Assembly: GCF_025024155.1 (NCBI RefSeq)
Contig: NW_026251709.1
Location: forward strand, 434,001 to 498,000
Reading direction: 5' to 3'
Length of the DNA: 64,000 nucleotides
Source of the DNA: Gamsiella multidivaricata
Lineage: Eukaryota; Mortierellomycota; Mortierellomycetes; Mortierellales; Mortierellaceae
Part shown: one piece after another, positions 57,026 to 64,000 of the stretch
How the letters are laid out: the number at the start of each line of letters is the position of its first letter
Numbering within the stretch: position 1 is the first letter of the stretch
Notes under the pieces: model-generated
What the model saw: only the letters and a program-made list of their open reading frames with translations
The model's database searches: none
What the model was told of the DNA's origin: nothing
Made by a program: the position numbers and the translations under genes

Positions 57026-57838
57026 TTTGTGAAGTTTACTGAAGATGCGGGCGCTGTATGTCTGTGTGCTGGTGCTGCAGATGGTGGGGCGGTTAGTGTG
57101 CTGCTTCGGACAGGCGGTGGGATCCGGGTGGGTGAAGTGTGGGAGAGACGGATGGAGAAACAGGGAAAAGGAGAAGAAAGGAAGGAAGAAGAGGGCTGGT
57201 TTAGTCAGTTTGGCCAGGTGTAGAGTAGATTAGATTGCATGTAGCAAACAAGCGGGGTTGCAATCGGAGGCGGGGGCGAGGGCGTAGACACTGACGGCCA
57301 TTCCCAGGGCGAAAGAGCATAGGAAGAGCATAGGAAGAAATAACGGTCGGAATTGTCGGTAAAAAATAATTGGCAAGAGCAACCATTCATCGTTAGAGTT
57401 CATCCACACGATGGAAAACGATTGCCGTCGACTAATAGAGCCCAAGGGCTGCACAACAGTACACAAGCCAAAATTTCTGTCTGAAAGTAGACTACCTGCT
57501 GTTGTCGAATGGGGGACAAGAGGATGAAAGCATGCGACTGAGCCCATGCTACGATGCGTTGTAGTACTGTAGTCTATTTGGTCACTCTAGAGTACATGTA
57601 CAGTACATGTACAGCGAAACCTTTACAAAGTCTCACTTTCTTCGCTTACTTGTGAAGTGAGAGGGGACGAAGCTGCCTCGCTCACTTGCAGCTCCCAATT
57701 TTATACGCTCGCTCTTTCGTCTAGTCTTTTTTCGGTTTCAATCACCTTACTTAATGTGTAAGTCGCGGTTTGAGGTGCTCGTCTGAGGTGCTTCTCAATA
57801 CTAGCCCACCCACTGAATGCGTATCATCATCTTCTCCC
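57026..57838. other. Spacer between the GH89 genes
   Basis: About 810 bp holds the copy 1 promoter (near 57026-57230, with GC-rich stretches) and the copy 2 terminator. Two perfect palindromes GTACATGTAC sit at 57592-57601 and 57603-57612. The spacer is not similar to the region upstream of copy 2. Confidence 0.6.
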
Positions 57839-60800
57839 TCAGGCCTTTTTGTCAGCCTTTTCTGCAAGCCGTGCGGCGATCTTGTTCCATCGATCCCACA
57901 GATCCTGCGCTACTATTACAGTATCCTCCACGGGCTCCAGTGCAAACGTGTGCTTTGAAGAGCACCTGCTACCGTGACTACTGCCCAAACAGGTCGTCTG
58001 CTTCAGCCAAACACTCTCCACCTTGAGCGAATCTGCCAAGTATGCCTTGTAGTCCAGCTGTCGACCCTTCTGCGCGGCAGTCACCAGTCGGTCCACAAAA
58101 ATCTTCCAGCGCGGGTAGTAAAATTCCTTCACAAGTCCACTCCATTGCTTTCCCGCATAATCCGCAAGACCCTGTTGTCCAGCAGGAACCCACCATGTAA
58201 TCTGGTTGCGCGCACTGTGTTCCACGTAGTTCTGGTACCGGCTGGATGTCGAGCTCGAGGCAGTCTTGGCAGCGAGGCGCGCGTCACGGATCCAGGGACC
58301 GAGCATGAAATGCGTATGTGTGCCAAGGATGCGGTCCGTGTCCTTGATCGCTTCGAGGATTAGACGGCCCCAGTACCGCGTACGAGCAAGGTCCTTGGCC
58401 TTGTATGCGTCCACGAGTTCATGGTGCAGACCTGGGATCACGATCGCGGCCATGATCTCGCGGGTCACATCTACGAGATCGTAGCGGAAACTAGACACGT
58501 TCAGCGGGAGTTCTGATTCCTTGGGTAATGGGTCGGCGCGCTTGAGAAGAGTCACATATGTGGAATCTGTGGATGGACCGGTGTATCTCTCACTGCTCGT
58601 GTCTGGGGTTCTTTGGCCGATGGTGTTGAGGATTGCGTCGCGAATCCTGTTCGAGAAAGCTTTCGACAAGGCCGCTTTGCGTTCATTAAGATCTAGGGGT
58701 ATCGAGGTTAACGTCTCGCCACTGTGGTCCGTAGGCTCGAGACTAGCCCTACCGCTGACAGTCTTAAGCGCCTGCCCATGTCGACGTCTCCTACGCGAGG
58801 TCTCCGTCTCAGTCGACTGAACAAATTGGGTCCATGCACGTACAACCTTGGCCTGGTTATAGTCGAAAATAGTCGGCAGGAAGCCGGTACGGTTCATCTC
58901 CAAAGCTGGGGTGAGATCCAAGTACGACTTTGGCTGGGCAAAATGGTCTCTGCTACAGTCCCATACGGTTTGTGAAAGTGTGGTCCATGCCTCAAGAACC
59001 GCGTCCGAGGTCTGGTTAGGTCCATAGCGGCGCTTCAGATATGCCTCGAGGTGCTTTTGGCCGTCCAGTGGAGGTTGACTTAATTCTTGACCGGCAGGTT
59101 TGATGTTGTCATTCGTAGTAGATGGGTACGTAGCTTCAACAGACTCCCAAGGAATGTCGAGGATGAGTTGGTAGAGGTATTCGTTGTTGTTGATGCCCTC
59201 CATCGTAATCCCCATACCGCGCATCGCCTTGGCGGGTTCCTGATATCCTTTGAAGGGTTCCGTGAGAAGCGTCGGCAGCGTGCCGTAGAGAGCCTGGCCA
59301 CCACCAAAGTTGTTCAGCCTACGGCAATCAAGGGCATCCACGTTAGTACATTTGTCCATACTAAACCAACCGCTAGCCATCGCAAGGACGAACACACATA
59401 GACTTACATGCTCCAACCCCAATCGATGCCAAAGAACCCCTGTGTTACATTCCAGAGGGGTGCCACGTCCGAGTACAGATCGATCACAAACGCATCTCGT
59501 CCGTCGTTCACCGTCCGGATCCCATCAAAAAATGCCTTAATTTCCTGCTCGTGCCAGATATCCTCCACCACAGGAAGCATGAACCAGGACTGCATGGCCC
59601 AAATGGCCTTGGGATCTGCGGCCTTGAGCGCCTTCATTACTTCGCTGGTTAACTGCTTCAAGCATTCGGTTTCCATGCACACCGGATGCATCTCGTTGAA
59701 CAGGTCCAAGAGATAGAACTGGTTGTCAGCGTTTGACTCAAGACCCTTTTGATGATAGAGCGATTGTTGAGTCTGAAGAAATCGCTTGGTCATACTGGCA
59801 AAGAAGGGGTCTGCTGAGGAGATGAAGGTGTTGCGAGAGTATGGGTCCTCCAAGAAGCCCCATTGTGAAGACTGGTTAAACTTGACGTCAGGGAACTTTT
59901 TGGTGAGCTCCCGAGGCACGAAACCGTTGAAAGCTGGCAACACAGCCGTGATGTTGAGGTCGTTCATTCTGCTCATAACACTACAGTCAACAGTCAACAT
60001 ACAATTTTAGAATGGATCATTCCCATGGTGACAAAAAAAAAAAAAAGTTTGCAACTGGGGATCTTAACTTACTGTCCTTGCAGCTCCCACTGACTGTCGA
60101 TCCAATCATTCTTGTACTGTGTATCATTCGGGAAGCCCCATGAGCCTTGAATATTGCCCATACGTTGCCAAGGCATGTATGCTGGCCCAGCAAAGAATCC
60201 ATTGAGCTCCTCTCGTGTCAAGCCCAGGTTTTCGTACATTTGTCGGAAGACATACTCCTGTCCAACCATCGCCAACGCCATATTGATGCCATTTAGGAAC
60301 ATCCAGTCTACAGAAGAATACGCGCACTGGTTAGATAATGGCTATACGGCGTAACAAATGCAAAGGAATGCCACCTACCAAGCTCCCGCTCCCATCGTGT
60401 CCAGTCCCAGAACACAAACGAGTATCCGAACGTAACTACGTTCATGTAGTATCGCCATGGCACAAAGCTCGCCCTGATGATTCCCTTGGCCGTATCGATT
60501 ACTGGAGGCACTGTTGGCATGTCACTGAACCTATCGCCGCTCCATGACATCTCGACCTGACAGATGTTTCGGATGTAGTAGTTCAGTCCTGCGCCTAAAC
60601 CTGACAAAGTGGCCCCCTCGATCACGACGCTGACCCCATCACTCCCGTTTGAGATCCTGAAGGTGTCGTGTATGTTGGTCGAGGACGCAGGCACGAGGTC
60701 TGGTTTGAGGGAAAACACGAAGTGATCATGGTATTGCACCGGCAAGAGTCGCTTCACAAGCGCGTAGATCGGGTCTTCTGGCGCTACTGCGCGCTTGTAA

Positions 60801-60955
60801 ACAGGTACCGACTGTCGATACGCGGGCGTTGCTTGAACATAACCGATACTGCTGGTGTATAGTGATGTCAAACAGATAAAAAGTAAGGTAGCCAAGAGGA
60901 GCAAGAGCAATTTGCGCGTCGTGGTGGATGACTGCCTCGGTTGGGCTGGAATCAT
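57839..60955 (-). CDS. Alpha-N-acetylglucosaminidase (GH89), copy 2
   Basis: Tandem paralogue of the previous gene with the same four-exon structure: 60955-60379, 60307-60073, 59980-59408 and 59318-57839, giving 954 residues. The N-terminal anchor is LLLLLLATLLFICLTSLY. The shared barrel motifs are identical where they lie in blocks A and B (FFAGPAYMPWQRMGN, MLNNFGGGQALYGTL, MEGINNNEYLYQLI). NITAVLPAFNGFVP and LLDLFNEMHPV lie in diverged parts but keep the key residues. It has a shorter N-terminal linker and a different C-terminal domain sequence (DRLVTAAQKGRQLDYKAYL). Both copies look intact, so both are probably expressed; their substrates may differ through the diverged C-terminal domain. 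Confidence 0.93.
58958..59550. repeat. Identical block A, copy 2
   Basis: Partner of 54908-55500, including intron 3 of the gene. Immediately outside, the sequence diverges (for example gtgccagatatcc here against atgccagagatct in copy 1). Confidence 0.9.
60091..60763. repeat. Identical block B, copy 2
   Basis: Partner of 56041-56713, including intron 1. The two copies diverge at the exon 1 codons just upstream and in intron 2 just downstream. Confidence 0.9.
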
Positions 60956-63057
60956 GCTGTGATACTGCGATATTATGATGGCTAAAGAATGAAAAAGAAA
61001 CCAAGCGAATCGTCAGGATTACTACTGTTGTCTCGAGTGGATAAACTGCGTGGAGATATGGGCACAGTCGATGATGACGGTACAAGGCGTAGTAGCAGTG
61101 AAAATGGATATTATAGAGTGAAGAACGTAGACTAAGATGGTCCAACAACGGAACCGCTCGAAGGCGTAGTACCATCATTCATTCTCCCAGCGTGTATATA
61201 CTAGATAGTCACTTGCCGCCATCTTTGGACCTCTCCTATGCCCTCCCCACAACGCACAGTCATCTTCAGGGTGAAACTAACCGCCTTTTTTTTTTTTTTT
61301 TTTTTTTTTTTTAGCTTTGTGTCCCAGATACTGTCACTCAAATCGGAGATTACGATGGTGACGAGCAAAGGGGACAGAAACTGGGGCCAGTGGTATGATA
61401 TATTCATTTTGGAGGAATTTGCTAAGATCGCGAAGGTTCGCATGGATTACTTGCTATTGTCACACGACCAGGTCCTTGAATTTGTCTCCGGAAGAAAACG
61501 TCGATGATGTTCTGGTGTTCTGGTAAAAGAGGGAGACGATGGCGAACTGCAGCTAATAGCTCTTCTTCCGTATGACGAAGCGTCGCTGCCCCCCTTTTAT
61601 ACGATCTTTCGTCCCTTGGCGCTAGTAGGTTCTCGCGGTACAAGATTTGCAGGGCGCCCTGGTATGTAAGCATACGTGCGCACATAGAAAGGATGGGATG
61701 ACAAGGCAAGCAATCGCGCCTGCCAGAGCCCAAGAAGATCTATCCTTCTATCCTTCTATCCTGTTTTTCTGTAGCCTTGCCATCGCGTGCACTCATTTGT
61801 TATGTTGATGGGGTCACAACGCCGAAGGCAATGCGCATGCACAACATCTGTTATCGATCGAAGATCGTCCTGGTCCGCATTCTAATCCGCAAATCCATTC
61901 CCTAGGCTATTTGCGGCATCAGATGTTGCTGTAAGAGGGACTAAAAAGTTTCTCTCCGGAAGTCCACATCCGAACAGGATCTTTGTGCCCTAAACAAAGA
62001 TGTCCTTTGCAGCAGCTATTATCTTTGCGCAGTCGACGAGTTTTGCAGTGAACTTGATATGCGTTTACTTCTCATTGCCGCGTATTCTTCCAATCCCTTG
62101 CTATATTTATCGTGATAAGAACTCAAGATGGGCGTGCGTAAGATTAGAAACTTTAAGATCCAGGACTGAAGGACGGGGCTTGGACAAGAGAGCGCCGTTC
62201 CTGGAGTTAGTCCAAGGACAATGTTTGAAAAACGAAGTCGCGTTACATTAGCGGTTTGTGGGCATTATGAAAGACCGTGTTCATGGACAGTCCGTTTGGC
62301 AACACATTTCGGTACTCAGCTTCCCCGCGTGTCAGACTAAATAAGCTTGAGACTTTTTACAATAATGAATAATGGTGACGAAAATGATGTTCAATGGGGT
62401 TGGAAGCCTAACCGCGTCGTATCTGGTGGATGAAGAAGCAGCCGCAGCTTGGTTTCGGTCAGTGCTCCGCTACTTTAAACGAGTTACAAGCTCCATTTAA
62501 ATATCCAGTAACGGTTCATGTTGGCATTCAATGTGCCAACCTCGCCGTCCAGTCCAGTATCTTCTTGAGTTCATTCGTTTTCAGGATTTAAGAGTACTGA
62601 AAAACACAAGTAGGTTCATTACATGACAAACTATGCCTCATGTTTCATCCTAATATTAACATGTCCCTTCTCCTTGGACGCTTCATGGACGATCGCAGAT
62701 TATGTCTAAGCGAAGCAAAAATCGTTGCTTTATGACAGGGCGGTAATTCAATCATGACAACACCCAGACGGTTCTGATCTGATCAAGTACACCTTATTGG
62801 AGTCCACATCAGTGCTTACAGGAAGTATATACCTACTTCATGTGGTGGGTATTTGCCAATTGCAGCGAGTACTTTGGGTGTGTAAAGTGAATGGGCTGCA
62901 TTCTTGTAGCTACTACCAGAACGGGCTACAGGAAGCAGCAGAAGAAAGGGGAGTGGTTTATGGATCCATTCGCCAGCGGCCACATAGCAGTATTTTTAAT
63001 GCGACAAATGATCATTGTTGACCCTCGGTCAATTTATTGCAATGCTTGGTATAACTC
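60956..63057. other. Gene-poor 2.1-kb spacer
   Basis: This contains the presumed promoter of GH89 copy 2, a T run of over 20 bases at 61289-61312, and a short CTATCCTT repeat near 61739-61760. Open frames of 60-100 codons on both strands do not resemble known proteins. The MscS gene ends at the right edge. Confidence 0.5.
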
Positions 63058-64000
63058 TTAATCTCCTTGAGGACGATGGGTCCGGCGACGATAAGGTCGC
63101 GCCATTTCTTCCGTGGAGGAGTACTGCCGCGAAGAGTTGGATCCTAATGTCGCTTGGTCAGCTTGGTCGTAATTCTCATCGTGTAGATCGCGGTTCGTGA
63201 TCTCCAAACGTTGAGGAAGTGCGTAGTACTTGATACCGATGTCCTCCACGGCCTCCTTCAGTGCAAAGTTGAACTAGAAGTTTGTAAAGAAAATGGTGTC
63301 AGCAGAGAATGTATGAATCACAGATACGTGAAAACACCATAGAAAACGGTAGTTTCTCTGATAGATGGTTTACCTTGGTCCTCCGGGCCCAGCGACGGCC
63401 AGAGTCCTGCCAATTGCCCTTGTGCTCGATGACCATGCTGATCTTCAGTTTAACGTCCATCTCCTGAATCTGGATTTCCATATCAGGTGCAAATTCTTTG
63501 CTCTCCTTGGCCAGAAAGTCGCGCATTCTTGCACGGAGTTCAAGAATCTTAACTTGAGGCGTGTAGCAATCAACATTCAGAACAATTTTCTCAGACATGT
63601 TGGGCGATCGACGGACGTTGTGGATGGCCTTTTGACTGAGGATGTTGTTGGGAAAGTACATGCGCTTGCCGTCCCAAGTCACAAACATGGTACTGTTAAG
63701 ACCGACTTCGCGAACGTACATGTCGTAGCCATCGATACTGCACAGATCTCCAGAGTCATAGGGGTGCTATTATATATAGCAATGATAAAAAAAGTCAGAA
63801 TACATGGCCCCCCAGCTTATCATTTCGTATTAGCGTCCTGATTATTGAGGAGCCAACTTACTGTGATGAACAAAAAGACGATGTTCTCGAACAGAGTTTT
63901 GAGCGAGTTGCCAAAAACAAAGCTAAGTGCGACTAGGAAGGAGCCGATTGATAGCATATTCTGTACAACGCTCGTTCCAAAAATCGATAGAATGATCAGA
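63058..64000 (-). CDS. MscS-type mechanosensitive channel, C-terminal part
   Basis: The gene runs off the window. Exons seen are 64000-63862 (open at its 5' side), 63766-63374 and 63273-63058, in phase, coding about 248 residues. The first holds the pore-lining helix region (SIGSFLVALSFVFGNSLKTLFENIVFLF), with the Gly/Ala/Ser-rich pattern of MscS TM3. The second starts the beta domain HPYDSGDLCSIDGYD, with TTMF-like STMFVTWDGKRMYFPNN. The rest is the alpha/beta cytosolic cage and a hydrophilic tail. Fungal members (S. pombe Msy1/Msy2) sit in the ER and respond to hypo-osmotic shock; their EF-hand would lie outside this window. Confidence 0.88.

Noticed and set aside
61238..61733. Open frames on both strands around the T run
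   Set aside because: The frames run through the homopolymer (Phe or Lys runs) and resemble no protein.
1..64000. CRISPR arrays, prophage or bacterial operon features
   Set aside because: The sequence is eukaryotic with spliceosomal introns; no regularly spaced repeats of that kind were seen.

Overview
The window is nuclear DNA from a filamentous fungus. The evidence is short spliceosomal introns in most genes, chitin-related genes (a Chs7-type chaperone and a chitin deacetylase), fungal lysine synthesis through saccharopine, and a BCK1-type MAPKKK. The protein style (F-box/LRR remnants, a GH89 pair, a Stealth phosphotransferase, a DIRS element) suggests an early-diverging lineage such as Mortierellomycota. 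That placement is inference from gene content, not a measured phylogeny. Gene models were built by hand: exon joins were chosen so that splice sites and reading phase agree and family motifs continue across them.

Layout. 1-4500: a DIRS-type tyrosine-recombinase retrotransposon on the minus strand, cut off by the window start, with a 763-bp TG...CA element (probable solo LTR) inside its recombinase. 4623-11341: glutathione S-transferase, saccharopine reductase (LYS9), an NXT1/p15 mRNA-export factor and a CHS7-like chaperone. 12000-25018: an OSCA/CSC1-type channel, TIM13, exocyst SEC10, a farnesylation-type (CAQS) DnaJ and a DUF1279 mitochondrial protein. 25019-27113: gene-poor, with possible F-box debris. 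27114-32745: a 1663-residue BCK1-like MAPKKK. 33730-40403: three ribosomal protein genes (eS28, eL31, eL34) around an 834-residue protein with a telobox-like Myb domain. 41433-48850: chitin deacetylase, aspartate-semialdehyde dehydrogenase (HOM2), a Stealth phosphotransferase and a cupin/JmjC-like oxygenase. 50021-53378: an FYV7-like rRNA-processing protein and a broken F-box/LRR gene. 53717-60955: two tandem alpha-N-acetylglucosaminidase (GH89) genes sharing two identical blocks. 63058-64000: the C-terminal end of an MscS-type channel gene that runs off the window.

There is no operon logic. Genes are spaced by 150-2000 bp, and several pairs are divergent over short shared promoters (LYS9/NXT1, TIM13/SEC10, DnaJ/DUF1279, RPS28/RPL31). 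The observations most worth following are the in-register identical blocks of the GH89 pair, the telobox Myb protein among ribosomal protein genes, and the nested insertion in the DIRS recombinase. No wholly unprecedented multi-gene system was recognised.
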